A stretch of 64,000 bases of DNA from Bacteroidota bacterium. GTDB lineage: Bacteria > Bacteroidota > Bacteroidia > B-17B0 > Aurantibacillaceae. The translations under genes were made by a program, and so were the position numbers. Shown piece after piece: positions 8,047-16,681 of this stretch (positions within the stretch are counted from its first letter, which is position 1; each line of letters starts with the position of its first letter). Location: the NCBI GenBank assembly GCA_021323535.1, contig JAJONO010000007.1, positions 33,777 through 97,776 of the forward strand, written 5' to 3'. The notes beneath the pieces are model-generated. The model searched no databases. It had not been told where the DNA came from and saw only the letters and a program-made list of their open reading frames with translations.

Positions 8047-9192
8047 ATGTTTTCAAAAGAACAACTCAACGCATTTAGTAAAACCGAAACTCCGTTTTAT
8101 TTTTATGACCTTTCATTATTGAATAAAACACTCGACGCAATTAAGAAAGCTGCGCCTGAAGAATATCACATTCATTATGCGCTTAAAGCAAATGCCCACC
8201 CTACTCTTCTTGAACTTATCCGGAAAGCCGGTCTGGGAGCCGACTGCGTGAGTGGTAACGAAGTAAAACGCTCGGTTGAATGTAATTTCTCAAACGATAA
8301 AATTGTATTTGCAGGTGTTGGTAAAAGTGATAAGGAAATAAACTACGCGCTCGATCAAGATATTTTTTGCTTCAACGTTGAAAGCACTCACGAATTGCAG
8401 GTACTCGATCAATTAGCAAAAAACAAAAACAAAAAAGCAAATATCGCGCTTCGTATTAACCCTAATGTAGATGCGTATACGCACAAATACATAACAACGG
8501 GCCTCGAAGAAAATAAATTTGGCATTAATCCTTACGAATTTGATATTGTTGTGGAAGAGTTAAAGAAGTTACCTGATCTTAATTTCATTGGGCTTCATTT
8601 TCACATTGGTTCACAGATCGGTGACTTAACGCCATTCAAAAATTTGTGTCTTCGTGTAAACGAGATCAATAAATGGTTCATTCAGAAAGGGTACCTCCTT
8701 CCGCACATCAATGTTGGCGGAGGATTTGGGATTAATTATAAAGAACCTGACAACCATTCGATCGTAGACTTCGAAAGTTATTTCAATGTATTCAAGCAGT
8801 TTCTTGAGTTACAACCTCAGCAGCAGGTGCATTTTGAATTGGGAAGAGCCATTACCGGTCAGTGTGGAAGCCTGATCAGTCGCGTTCTTTACATCAAACA
8901 TGGCATTAACACCAATTTCGCTATTCTCGATGCAGGTATGACTGAACTCATTCGTCCCGCTTTATACCAGGCATATCATAAAATTGAAAACATAAGTTCC
9001 TCTTCTGCAAAACAAGTAAAGTATGATATTGTTGGCCCCATCTGTGAGAGCAGCGATTGTTTCGGAAAAGCGGTTGAATTACCGGAAACAAAACGAGGCG
9101 ATCTTATTGCCATTCGCAGCGCGGGTGCTTACGGAGAAGTAATGAGCAGCAGATACAATTTAAGAGAACCTTTACCTTCGGTATTTATTTAA
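8047..9192 (+). CDS. lysA: Diaminopimelate decarboxylase
   Basis: LysA removes CO2 from meso-diaminopimelate to give L-lysine, using PLP in a fold-type III (alanine racemase-like) barrel. The PLP lysine is Lys47 in HYALKAN. HFHIGSQ, the phosphate-binding GGGFGINY near 224-231, and CESSDCFG (Cys333, active site from the partner subunit) are all present. The 381 residues are on the short side but normal for Bacteroidota LysA. It is co-directional with lysC (7-base gap) and ends at the strong terminator at 9192-9233. Confidence 0.93.
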   Translation: MFSKEQLNAFSKTETPFYFYDLSLLNKTLDAIKKAAPEEYHIHYALKANAHPTLLELIRKAGLGADCVSGNEVKRSVECNFSNDKIVFAGVGKSDKEINYALDQDIFCFNVESTHELQVLDQLAKNKNKKANIALRINPNVDAYTHKYITTGLEENKFGINPYEFDIVVEELKKLPDLNFIGLHFHIGSQIGDLTPFKNLCLRVNEINKWFIQKGYLLPHINVGGGFGINYKEPDNHSIVDFESYFNVFKQFLELQPQQQVHFELGRAITGQCGSLISRVLYIKHGINTNFAILDAGMTELIRPALYQAYHKIENISSSSAKQVKYDIVGPICESSDCFGKAVELPETKRGDLIAIRSAGAYGEVMSSRYNLREPLPSVFI

Positions 9193-9233
9193 ACAAAAAG
9201 AGCGGCTACATTTTCTGAGCCGCTCTTTTTGTT
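9192..9233. terminator. Strong bidirectional terminator after lysA
   Basis: AACAAAAAGAGCGGCT (9192-9207) pairs perfectly with AGCCGCTCTTTTTGTT (9218-9233). The GC-rich core is flanked by A and T runs on both sides, so it works for lysA (+) and could also work for serC (-), which ends at 9300. Confidence 0.92.
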
Positions 9234-9299
9234 AAATGATTATTGGTTGAGATCCTTTCTTAGTCCTTCGGTCGCCGCAGGTGAAACAGGATCACAACT

Positions 9300-10388
9300 C
9301 TACGCAAATTTCTTTTCGAATTCTTTCATCACGTCCACAAGAACATTTACACTTTCGAGTGGTAATGCGTTGTAAAGTGAAGCACGGTATCCACCAACAT
9401 CACGGTGACCACGGATTCCGCTGATCTCAGCCGATTTCCAGAGTTTGTCGAACTCAGGTTCCAGTTCAGGTTTTTTAAGAAGGAAACAAACGTTCATGTT
9501 ACTTCTGTCTTCTTTTTCAACGGTACCATAAAATAAACTATTACGATCAATTTCGTTATAAATAGCGTCGGCTTTTTGCTGATTCACTTTTTCGATCCAC
9601 GCAATTCCACCGTTCTTTTTGAGCCATTGCATCGTGAGTAATGTAACATAAATAGGGAACACAGGAGGTGTGTTGTACATACTTTCCCCTTTGATGTGAA
9701 CCTGATAATCCAGCATCGATAACATTTTACGGCCTGTTTTTCCAAGAACATCTTTTTTCACCATTACCATGGTGCTTCCCGCGGGTCCCATATTTTTCTG
9801 AGCGCCCGCATAGATCAATGAAAAATCTTTCGCATTTACTTTTCTGCTGAAAATATCTGAACTCATATCACACACCAATGGAATATCGCATTTAGGGAAT
9901 GATTTCATTTGAGTTCCATAAATGGTATTGTTGCTGGTAATATGTAAATAATCAGCGTCCTTGGGAATAACATATCCTTTAGGGATGTATGTAAATTTTT
10001 TGTCTTCGCTCGACGCGATCACGTTTGTGTTGCCAATGATCTTTGCTTCTTTAATGGCTTTACTTGCCCAAACACCGGTGTTCACGTAAGCTGCCGATCC
10101 GCCTTCTCTCATCAGGTTGTAAGGGATCATGGCAAACTGGAGACTTGCTCCTCCGCCCAGATACATTACCTCATAATCATTTCCAACTTCAAACAATTCT
10201 TTCACAGTAGCGCGTGCTTCTTCCATTACTTTTTCGTAGTTCTTGCTTCGGTGCGAGATCTCAAGTAAAGAAAGATTAAGGTTATCAAAATTAATGCAGG
10301 CTTCTGCAGATTTCTGTAAAACTTCGGCTGGTAAGATACCTGGGCCGGCGCTAAAATTGTGGACTTTTGTAAGAGTGGTTGTTGCCAT
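9300..10388 (-). CDS. serC: Phosphoserine aminotransferase
   Basis: SerC transfers the amino group of glutamate to 3-phosphohydroxypyruvate in serine synthesis; it also serves pyridoxine synthesis in some bacteria. The 362-residue class V aminotransferase begins with the family hallmark NFSAGPGILP. The PLP lysine is Lys198 in IYAGAQKNMGPAG, and the C-terminal GHRDVGGYRASLYNA segment binds substrate phosphate. The usual partner serA is not adjacent. The WG-repeat gene upstream on the same strand ends 35 bases away, so some co-transcription is possible. Confidence 0.95.
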   Translation of the reverse strand: MATTTLTKVHNFSAGPGILPAEVLQKSAEACINFDNLNLSLLEISHRSKNYEKVMEEARATVKELFEVGNDYEVMYLGGGASLQFAMIPYNLMREGGSAAYVNTGVWASKAIKEAKIIGNTNVIASSEDKKFTYIPKGYVIPKDADYLHITSNNTIYGTQMKSFPKCDIPLVCDMSSDIFSRKVNAKDFSLIYAGAQKNMGPAGSTMVMVKKDVLGKTGRKMLSMLDYQVHIKGESMYNTPPVFPIYVTLLTMQWLKKNGGIAWIEKVNQQKADAIYNEIDRNSLFYGTVEKEDRSNMNVCFLLKKPELEPEFDKLWKSAEISGIRGHRDVGGYRASLYNALPLESVNVLVDVMKEFEKKFA

Positions 10389-10423
10389 GATATATGGATT
10401 TGAGTTTAAAATTACTAAAATGT

Positions 10424-12535
10424 TCAGTCTCGCAGAAATTTTATTTCATTACTGTTTAAAGTAACGATGAACAGCTTTTTATTGACTTCCTGTATCGACT
10501 TTATGTTGATGAAAACACTTTCTCCTTTGTTATTAATGATCTCGGTACCATCACCATCAATGGTATAATAATGCGCTGAAAGCTTTTCTATTGATGACTC
10601 TGTTGTGAAAATTTCTTTTCCGGATGTATTGATCAGGCTGAATTTATCCTTCAGCTTAACAACAGCGAGGCTATCCGAAAAATCACGCGCCTCCTGGAAC
10701 CTGAAAGGAATTGCCGTGTTTAACTTCCGGTCGAGATAACCGTATTTATTTTTCTTTTTTGCCCGGATAAGATTATTGTGTGCAAAATTAATTTCGTCGT
10801 ACGCGCCGAAATCAACATGAGGTTTCCCGTTAATATCAACGATGGCCTGCTCATTTTTACGAATGAGTTTAAACACACTGCCGTTTGTGTAAAATTCGTC
10901 AGGTTTTTCTTTCATGAAATCGTAAGCAATATTGGCTACAAAACATCCCGTTCCGGTATAAAACCCATAAAGCGAATTTTTCACCACTACAAAGTTATTG
11001 TTCGCGGCTTTGAGAATGAGATCATATTGTGGTTCTAGAATAATATTCCCAGAAGAATTGATCAGACCGAATGATCCGTTTTGTTTTATGATAGCAATAT
11101 TACTTTCGTTAAAGTCCGAGATCCAGTCCAGATCTGCTTTGTAGACATAGCCCGACTTTGAGATAAAACCATATTTACCATCTTCTATATAATAAGCAAA
11201 TTCGTTTTTAAAATCTCCTAATTTCTGATAACGTGGTTCTATGAATGGCTGACCGAGATGATTCAAAGCGCCGTACTTATTATTTACTTTTACCACGTAA
11301 ACCTGGTTTGATAATTCACTGACCTCGTCATAACTGTCGCTGATCACTTGCCCCTGCCTGTTAATAAAGGCCCACTTGTTTCCCTTTTTCACCGCGGCAA
11401 TTCCGTTTTTGAAAATATGAGCTTCGGAAAAAACTAGGTTAAATACGTTCTGGTTCTCTTTATTGATAAAATACACCGAATCGTTTTTATTCACTACTGA
11501 AAGTCCTTCATAAAAATCGCTTACAGCATCGTATTCCGCTTTAACAACAAGCTTTCCGGTAGTATCAATAAATCCGAATAGATCATCTTTTTCGTATGGG
11601 AAAAGTTTCACTTTGTTCAATTCAAGTTCTTTAAGAATAGAATTTCTGAAAGGAAATGCCGGAAATTCTACAAGGAACTTTTCAAGTTCTTCGTTGGAAA
11701 AAGATTTTACTGTAAGTGAGAACAGTAACTTCCAGGCTTCTGTATTCTGAGGGGCTTTCGGATAATTAAGTACAAAAGTCTTTAATCCCTGTACATTCTT
11801 TTCATCGCGATAGATCTTATAAAGATTTTCATAGGCAGAATTCAACATGATGTTGGCCGGATATTTTGAAATGAATGCGATATAATTCTCCTTTTTTCCT
11901 GCAGCCGTATGCTCATCGTAAATCTGCCGTTGTCTTAAAGTTAAGGCTTCGGTGAGGAAATAACTTTGTGGATGTGTGTTAATAAACTCTGTGGTAGAAT
12001 CGCTTTTGTTTTTAAGTATAATACGGTTGTATTCGAGTTGATCTCTCAGATAAAGTACCTGCTCTTTTAAATCGACATTCACCAGATAATTCTTCAGCAG
12101 AAAATTGTTGTATGCGTCAATTCCTGGTTTGCTTTTTGTTTTCAGAAAATAATGTGTTCCGATTGAATTACACAACAAAAGAATGTTAACGCTATCAATG
12201 TCAAAACCCGAAAGTTTTTGTTTCACTGGTTTAACAATAAAGGCAGCATAGCTGAGATGAACGTATTTAGCAGCACTGTCGATGTTGGTAAAAGGATTGT
12301 CGGCACGGCTGTAGATCACCGCGAGTCCATAACACGCGTAGGGGTTATTTTTTTTCTTATTGAGTTTGTAGAAGGTTTTTTTTGCAAGAAAATAATCGTA
12401 GATGCTCAGGGCTTTGAATCCTTTCTCAACAGAGGTGGCAACGCCTGCATAGGAGGCAAACAATAACACCGTTACAAAGGCGGCCCTATGAAATATGTTA
12501 TTATACCTGTTCAGAAAATAAAACACTAAGTTCAA
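10424..12535 (-). CDS. WG-repeat protein with helical N-terminal half
   Basis: A 703-residue protein. A hydrophobic segment near 17-32 could be a signal peptide or anchor. Residues 40-300 are helical with TPR-like spacing. From about 310 to 650 there are roughly seven to eight WG (KWG) beta-repeats, recognised by blocks such as DLFGFIDTTGKLVVKAEYD, KWAFINRQGQVISDSYDEV and KYGYLDRKLNTAIPFRFQEA. In these, Y/F/W-G-F/Y-I/L-N/D is followed by G and then P/A-x-Y-D. WG repeats form beta-propeller or solenoid binding surfaces; the ligand here is unknown. Confidence 0.82.
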   Translation of the reverse strand: MNLVFYFLNRYNNIFHRAAFVTVLLFASYAGVATSVEKGFKALSIYDYFLAKKTFYKLNKKKNNPYACYGLAVIYSRADNPFTNIDSAAKYVHLSYAAFIVKPVKQKLSGFDIDSVNILLLCNSIGTHYFLKTKSKPGIDAYNNFLLKNYLVNVDLKEQVLYLRDQLEYNRIILKNKSDSTTEFINTHPQSYFLTEALTLRQRQIYDEHTAAGKKENYIAFISKYPANIMLNSAYENLYKIYRDEKNVQGLKTFVLNYPKAPQNTEAWKLLFSLTVKSFSNEELEKFLVEFPAFPFRNSILKELELNKVKLFPYEKDDLFGFIDTTGKLVVKAEYDAVSDFYEGLSVVNKNDSVYFINKENQNVFNLVFSEAHIFKNGIAAVKKGNKWAFINRQGQVISDSYDEVSELSNQVYVVKVNNKYGALNHLGQPFIEPRYQKLGDFKNEFAYYIEDGKYGFISKSGYVYKADLDWISDFNESNIAIIKQNGSFGLINSSGNIILEPQYDLILKAANNNFVVVKNSLYGFYTGTGCFVANIAYDFMKEKPDEFYTNGSVFKLIRKNEQAIVDINGKPHVDFGAYDEINFAHNNLIRAKKKNKYGYLDRKLNTAIPFRFQEARDFSDSLAVVKLKDKFSLINTSGKEIFTTESSIEKLSAHYYTIDGDGTEIINNKGESVFINIKSIQEVNKKLFIVTLNSNEIKFLRD

Positions 12536-12577
12536 AATTTTTTAAATCTAATAAAATAAAATGCCTGCATTACTGAG

Positions 12578-12585
12578 TATATTTG
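12578..12585 (+). promoter_or_regulatory. -7 promoter box TATATTTG
   Basis: A perfect TAnnTTTG box ends 10 bases before the ATG of the small membrane-protein gene at 12596, which predicts an almost leaderless transcript. No clear TTTG -33 box is visible at the usual distance. Confidence 0.55.
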
Positions 12586-12595
12586 CAAACAATAT

Positions 12596-12787
12596 ATGTT
12601 TACTACAGGTAGAATCATTTTCGTCATTTTTTTTGTTCTCATTTTTGTTGGCGGCCTTATATGGTCTTACAAAAAAGACTCTAAAACAACTAAAATACAT
12701 TTCAACAAATCATACCTGATTTTACTGGGCCTGATATTTTTTTTAACAATCCTCTTTATAATTGTTAAAATGCGGAAATTTCTCTGA
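12596..12787 (+). CDS. Small two-helix membrane protein
   Basis: A 63-residue protein with two transmembrane helices, about 7-24 (IIFVIFFVLIFVGGLIWSY) and 41-58, joined by a Lys/Thr-rich loop and closed by the basic tail KMRKFL. The perfect -7 box directly upstream and a start immediately after it support it as real. Function unknown. It is divergent from the WG-repeat gene. Confidence 0.65.
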   Translation: MFTTGRIIFVIFFVLIFVGGLIWSYKKDSKTTKIHFNKSYLILLGLIFFLTILFIIVKMRKFL

Positions 12788-12804
12788 TTCGTCGATATAT
12801 TTCA

Positions 12805-12812
12805 TATATTTG
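12805..12812 (+). promoter_or_regulatory. -7 promoter box TATATTTG
   Basis: A perfect TAnnTTTG box 28 bases ahead of the ATG at 12841, so the exported protein there probably has its own promoter. The predicted start of transcription is near 12819. Confidence 0.55.
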
Positions 12813-12840
12813 TGCCTTAAAACCAAGAAGAATTACTCCC

Positions 12841-13623
12841 ATGAAAAAGCTATTGACTTTAGCGATTTTAGCAACATTTACAGGGTCCCTCACCTCTGCT
12901 ACACTTGTTGTTGAAGGAAAGTACCAAAACAAAAATGTTTTTGTACAAAATGCTTTCAACAGTAACGGAGTTGGTTTTTGTGCCCAGGAGATCAAAGTGA
13001 ACGGAAAAATTACAACTGACGAAACCAATTCAAGCGCTTTCGAAATCGATTTAGCTTCTTTACAGCTAAAATATGGAGAGAGTGTAACCATTGAAATTGT
13101 TCATAAAGATGGCTGTACTCCAAAAGTTCTTAATATGGAGGACCTTAAGCCAAAACCAACATTTGAAGTTCTTACCATGAATGTTTCTCCCGCCGGTCTT
13201 ATGAAATGGACCTCCAAAGGCGAAACAGGTGCCCTTCCTTACATTATCGAACAATTCAAATGGAACAAATGGATCCCAATCGGAGAAGTTGACGGAATTG
13301 GTTCACCTGACAATCACGATTATTCTTTCCAGGTTGCATTACATAGCGGAGAAAATAAATACCGTATAAAACAAAAAGGATTAAACTCTTATTCAAAATA
13401 TTCACAGGATATCTCGGTAAAATCTACAGTTGATAAACCATCATTCGCCATTGCTAAAGGAAACTCCGGTATTGATTTCAGCGCCGAAACGGGTTATGAA
13501 GTTTACGACGCCTATGGTGTTGTTGTGAAAAAAGGATTCGGAAAACAAATCAAAACCGATAATCTTCCTAAAGGACAATATTACCTGTGTTACGATAACA
13601 CAATGACTGAGTTTAAAAAATAA
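12841..13623 (+). CDS. Secreted protein with a T9SS-like C-terminal sorting domain
   Basis: A 260-residue protein with a signal peptide ending near GSLTSA. The first half is beta-rich with two Cys (in FCAQEI and DGCTPKV). Residues 105-200 resemble a fibronectin III-like domain (IIEQFKWNKWIPIGEV, HSGENKYRIKQKG). The last 55 residues match the plan of a type IX secretion tail: GYEVYDAYGVVVKKGFG, then NLPKGQYYLCY and terminal FKK, corresponding to the canonical VYDLxGKxV...LPKGxYxL...KxxK. It is probably exported through the T9SS and anchored to or released from the surface. Confidence 0.72.
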   Translation: MKKLLTLAILATFTGSLTSATLVVEGKYQNKNVFVQNAFNSNGVGFCAQEIKVNGKITTDETNSSAFEIDLASLQLKYGESVTIEIVHKDGCTPKVLNMEDLKPKPTFEVLTMNVSPAGLMKWTSKGETGALPYIIEQFKWNKWIPIGEVDGIGSPDNHDYSFQVALHSGENKYRIKQKGLNSYSKYSQDISVKSTVDKPSFAIAKGNSGIDFSAETGYEVYDAYGVVVKKGFGKQIKTDNLPKGQYYLCYDNTMTEFKK

Positions 13624-13646
13624 ACACTCTTTCAATTATATCTCTG

Positions 13647-13676
13647 AAACCCTTTTCCATGTGAAAAGGGTTTTTT
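13647..13676 (+). terminator. Rho-independent terminator
   Basis: AAACCCTTTTC (13647-13657) pairs with GAAAAGGGTTT (13663-13673) around CATGT and is followed by more T residues. It closes the 12841-13623 gene. Its T-tract overlaps the next gene's -7 box. Confidence 0.88.
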
Positions 13677-13683
13677 ATTTTTG
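13676..13683 (+). promoter_or_regulatory. -7 promoter box TATTTTTG overlapping a terminator tract
   Basis: A perfect TAnnTTTG box whose first base is in the T-run of the terminator at 13647-13676. It ends 12 bases before ATG 13696. The TTG at 13681 that opens the longest frame is the end of this box, so translation should start at 13696. Confidence 0.6.
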
Positions 13684-13695
13684 GTAAAATCCCTC

Positions 13696-14724
13696 ATGAG
13701 AGCTTTCGCCCTATTCCTTTTACTATTTTCAGCCACAAGCCTGTTATCACAAAAGATCCATCGTTCAAAATTATATGGTGAATGGAAGCTTGCGTCAACT
13801 CAGTTGGAAGGTAAGGAACCCGTTACTGTTAAGGTTTCAAAGACAATCACCTTTTTCACAAATGATTATCTCGAATCATCTATCCGCTCGTTTAACGACT
13901 CTCTATATCTTTTGCCGGAAGATTCAATAAAGGAAATCTATAAAATATCCTTTATTCATGGTAATAGGTCAATGGGCATGCGCAATTTCAGGAGTAAACG
14001 AAAACATGTGAGCATACAGTATGTTAACGATTCTGCCCTACAGATCAGGGCATATTTCAATTATCGTGAGCAGGAACCTTTTTACGTATCACATACTTTT
14101 AAAAGAACAGAAACATCAGCGGTTTCAAAATACACCAAGGGTATTTTTGTTAATACTCCTTTTCTGGTAAATACTTTCGATAGTACAAAAGTAGTAATGA
14201 TCGAAAACGATAATTGTGAGATTAAGTTTAAAAGGATCAATAACGATACCACCGTTGACTACGTTATTTCGGGCACTTTCCATAGCGTCAAAGATTCGAT
14301 ACTTCGGATTGCTGTTCAAAGGGAAGATATAACCGTTAATACTTCTAATTTTAATTATAATTCAACCCAAGGCATTTCTTATCAGAACGACACCGTTTTC
14401 AAAGAGTACAATCTTAATAAAATATATTTTTCTATAGATAAACCGCGTAATATGATCATTAAAGGCATTGGCGGCACTTTTATGTCATTGGGAATGACAT
14501 ATGCGCTTATTGGAGCCCCGCTAGTATCGGCAGACTTCTCGAAAGGGAAAATAGATTCGCAAAAATATTTCACAAATGCAGGAGCAGGACTTGGAGCTTT
14601 TGTATTCGGCTGCCTTCTAGGAATTTTTCCTGGCAACAGGACATATAAGATTGGCGCCTCTAAAAATGTGAACGACAAAAACTATTGGTATATTAAAAAC
14701 CAGCTTGTGAACCGGATAGAGTAA
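13696..14724 (+). CDS. Exported protein with lipocalin-like N-terminal part and two C-terminal membrane segments
   Basis: About 342 residues. The signal peptide ends near SLLSQ, with Gln as the likely mature end. Residues 20-130 (LYGEWKLASTQLEG onward) resemble the beta-barrel start of lipocalin-like proteins, with a GxW at the first strand. A middle beta region follows. Two Gly-rich hydrophobic stretches (GIGGTFMSLGMTYALIGAPL and GAGLGAFVFGCLLGIFPG) lie near the C-terminus. The same end plan occurs in the unrelated-looking protein at 262-780. Function unknown. Its end is 2 bases from the end of the convergent Nudix gene. Confidence 0.72.
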   Translation: MRAFALFLLLFSATSLLSQKIHRSKLYGEWKLASTQLEGKEPVTVKVSKTITFFTNDYLESSIRSFNDSLYLLPEDSIKEIYKISFIHGNRSMGMRNFRSKRKHVSIQYVNDSALQIRAYFNYREQEPFYVSHTFKRTETSAVSKYTKGIFVNTPFLVNTFDSTKVVMIENDNCEIKFKRINNDTTVDYVISGTFHSVKDSILRIAVQREDITVNTSNFNYNSTQGISYQNDTVFKEYNLNKIYFSIDKPRNMIIKGIGGTFMSLGMTYALIGAPLVSADFSKGKIDSQKYFTNAGAGLGAFVFGCLLGIFPGNRTYKIGASKNVNDKNYWYIKNQLVNRIE

Positions 14725-14726
14725 AA

Positions 14727-15359
14727 TCAAACGATCTCCTTCAGCACCGCTTTAAATTCACTCAGCATCATTGCCGTAGCACCCCACACTTTTAAGCCCT
14801 CTATGTCAAAATAGGGGGCTTTTAATTTGCTTCCGTTTTGCAATGGAATTGATCCTGTTTTTACAATGCGCTCGTCCAGCAGATCGTTTAGTTTTAATTT
14901 TACAATATGTTTCACTTCCCGCACATGTTTTGTCATGAACACATTCTTTATGCTGCAATAACCCACAACGGGCTGAACCATAAAATTACTGACAGGAATA
15001 TACAATCTGCTTAACTTACCCAGTATCTGAACGCCTTCCTTTACTCCTATTTCCTCTTCACATTCGCGAATGGCGGTAGTCACCAGATCTACATCAGAAG
15101 CATCGAATTTTCCACCGGGGAAACTTACCTGGCCCGAATGCACCCCATCATAAGCAAAACGCTCGGTAAGTGGAATGAACCAGTCATTATTTTCATCCCT
15201 GCATAAGAGTATCATAACAGCGCTTAGTTTAAAGCTGGTTTCATCAAGTGCTTTCTGCTCGTACTTTGCCCGTGTTACAGGCGCCATCAGGTATTGTGCC
15301 TCTTCGCCGGGTAAACCTTCTTTTAACTTTTGTTCCAGCTTATTTATGATATGTTCCAC
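14727..15359 (-). CDS. Nudix hydrolase, CoA pyrophosphatase type
   Basis: A 210-residue Nudix enzyme, likely cutting the pyrophosphate of coenzyme A derivatives into 3',5'-ADP and phosphopantetheine. The Nudix box runs from PGGKFDASD to TAIRECEEEIGV (81-106) and carries the metal-binding REcxEEIG core. The preceding SGQVSFPGGK and the following VSNFMVQPVVGY are typical of the NudL/YeaB CoA-pyrophosphatase branch. It is divergent from ribBA. Confidence 0.85.
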   Translation of the reverse strand: MEHIINKLEQKLKEGLPGEEAQYLMAPVTRAKYEQKALDETSFKLSAVMILLCRDENNDWFIPLTERFAYDGVHSGQVSFPGGKFDASDVDLVTTAIRECEEEIGVKEGVQILGKLSRLYIPVSNFMVQPVVGYCSIKNVFMTKHVREVKHIVKLKLNDLLDERIVKTGSIPLQNGSKLKAPYFDIEGLKVWGATAMMLSEFKAVLKEIV

Positions 15360-15392
15360 CTTTATTTAGAGCTATAAACCGCTTAAATTAAC

Positions 15393-15400
15393 TAAATTTG
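15393..15400 (+). promoter_or_regulatory. -7 promoter box TAAATTTG for ribBA
   Basis: A perfect TAnnTTTG box ending 11 bases before the ribBA ATG at 15412. The implied leader is only a few bases long, so there is no room for an FMN riboswitch. Confidence 0.6.
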
Positions 15401-15411
15401 CACGATAAATT

Positions 15412-16617
15412 ATGAGCGAATTCAAATTAAATACCATTGAGGAGGCCCTCGAAGACATCCGCAAAGGTAAAGTGATAATTGTGGTAGATGATGAGGACCG
15501 TGAGAATGAAGGCGACTTTATTACAGCGGCACGCAATGCCACACCTGAAGTTATTAATTTTATGGCTACTCACGGCCGTGGACTCATCTGCGCCCCTCTT
15601 ACCGAAGAACGCGCACATGAACTGAAACTGGATATGATGGTTCCATCAAACACATCCCTACACGAAACTCCTTTTACTGTTTCTGTTGATCTTTTAGGAT
15701 TTGGTTGTACCACCGGCATATCTGCTTCCGATCGTTCTTCTACGGTTAAAGCGTTGATCGATCCTTCAAAAAAACCTTCCGATTTTGGAAGACCAGGACA
15801 TATCTTTCCTTTAAAATCGAAACCGGGCGGCGTGTTACGCAGAACCGGGCACACCGAAGCAACAGTTGATATTGCTGTTCTCGCAGGATTTGAACCATGT
15901 GGTGTCCTGGTTGAAATTCTCAACGAAGATGGTACCATGGCGCGCCTTCCGGAACTTATGAAGATCGCGAAGAAATTTGATCTCAAAATTATTTCTATTG
16001 AGGACCTGATCTCTTATCGCCTTTCAAAAGAAAGTATTGTATCAAGGCAAGTGGAAGTAGACATGCCAACGCAATGGGGAAATTTTAAACTCATCGATTA
16101 TCATGTTGAAACGGCAGGACAGGAACATCTTGCACTCATAAAAGGAGAGTGGCAGAAAGACGAACCTGTTCTTGTAAGAATGCATTCTTCCTGTGTTACA
16201 GGCGACATTTTCGGAAGCTGTCGTTGCGATTGCGGTTCACAGCTTCATAAATCCATGGAGATGATCGAAAAAGCCGGTAAGGGTGTTATTGTTTATCTTA
16301 ACCAGGAGGGCCGTGGAATCGGACTTCTCAATAAATTAAAAGCATACAAATTACAGGAAGAAGGACTAGATACTGTTGAAGCCAACGTAGAACTTGGTTT
16401 CAAAGTAGATGAACGGGATTATGGAATTGGCGCACAGATCCTTCGCGATCTTGGTGTAAGAAAAATAAAGCTCATGACCAACAATCCTAAGAAACGCGCG
16501 GGGCTTATTGGTTACGGACTTGAGATCGTAGATAACGTTCCTATTATTATCCAGTCTAACCCGCACAATGAAAAATACCTGAAAACAAAAAAAGACAAAA
16601 TGGGGCATTCCATTTAA
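15412..16617 (+). CDS. ribBA: 3,4-dihydroxy-2-butanone-4-phosphate synthase / GTP cyclohydrolase II
   Basis: A bifunctional enzyme of riboflavin synthesis. Residues 1-205 make 3,4-dihydroxy-2-butanone 4-phosphate from ribulose 5-phosphate; residues 206-401 open the GTP ring. Catalytic features are [11 protein letters not shown] near 26-36, [12 protein letters not shown] and GHTEATVD in the first half. In the second half are the zinc cysteines 261, 272 and 274 in [15 protein letters not shown], then NQEGRGIGL. Both domains look intact. The later-step gene ribD is 42 kb away (58697-59752), so the pathway is scattered in this genome. Confidence 0.96.
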   Translation: MSEFKLNTIEEALEDIRKGKVIIVVDDEDRENEGDFITAARNATPEVINFMATHGRGLICAPLTEERAHELKLDMMVPSNTSLHETPFTVSVDLLGFGCTTGISASDRSSTVKALIDPSKKPSDFGRPGHIFPLKSKPGGVLRRTGHTEATVDIAVLAGFEPCGVLVEILNEDGTMARLPELMKIAKKFDLKIISIEDLISYRLSKESIVSRQVEVDMPTQWGNFKLIDYHVETAGQEHLALIKGEWQKDEPVLVRMHSSCVTGDIFGSCRCDCGSQLHKSMEMIEKAGKGVIVYLNQEGRGIGLLNKLKAYKLQEEGLDTVEANVELGFKVDERDYGIGAQILRDLGVRKIKLMTNNPKKRAGLIGYGLEIVDNVPIIIQSNPHNEKYLKTKKDKMGHSI

Positions 16618-16642
16618 TTCTATTTCATAACTCATATTAAAC

Positions 16643-16668
16643 AGCCTCCGTTACAGGGGGCTTTTTTT
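16643..16668 (+). terminator. Rho-independent terminator after ribBA
   Basis: AGCCTCC (16643-16649) pairs with GGGGGCT (16656-16662, one G-T wobble) around GTTACA, followed by a run of T. It separates ribBA from the helicase gene, which starts 20 bases downstream. Confidence 0.85.
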
Positions 16669-16681
16669 ATAATTTTCGTAC

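Noticed and set aside
12765..13091. 108-residue minus-strand frame across the start of the T9SS-tail protein
   Set aside because: It crosses a clear promoter and signal peptide of the plus-strand gene and has no motif.
15570..15986. 138-residue minus-strand frame inside ribBA
   Set aside because: It lies wholly within a conserved coding region on the other strand and shows the biased composition of a shadow frame.
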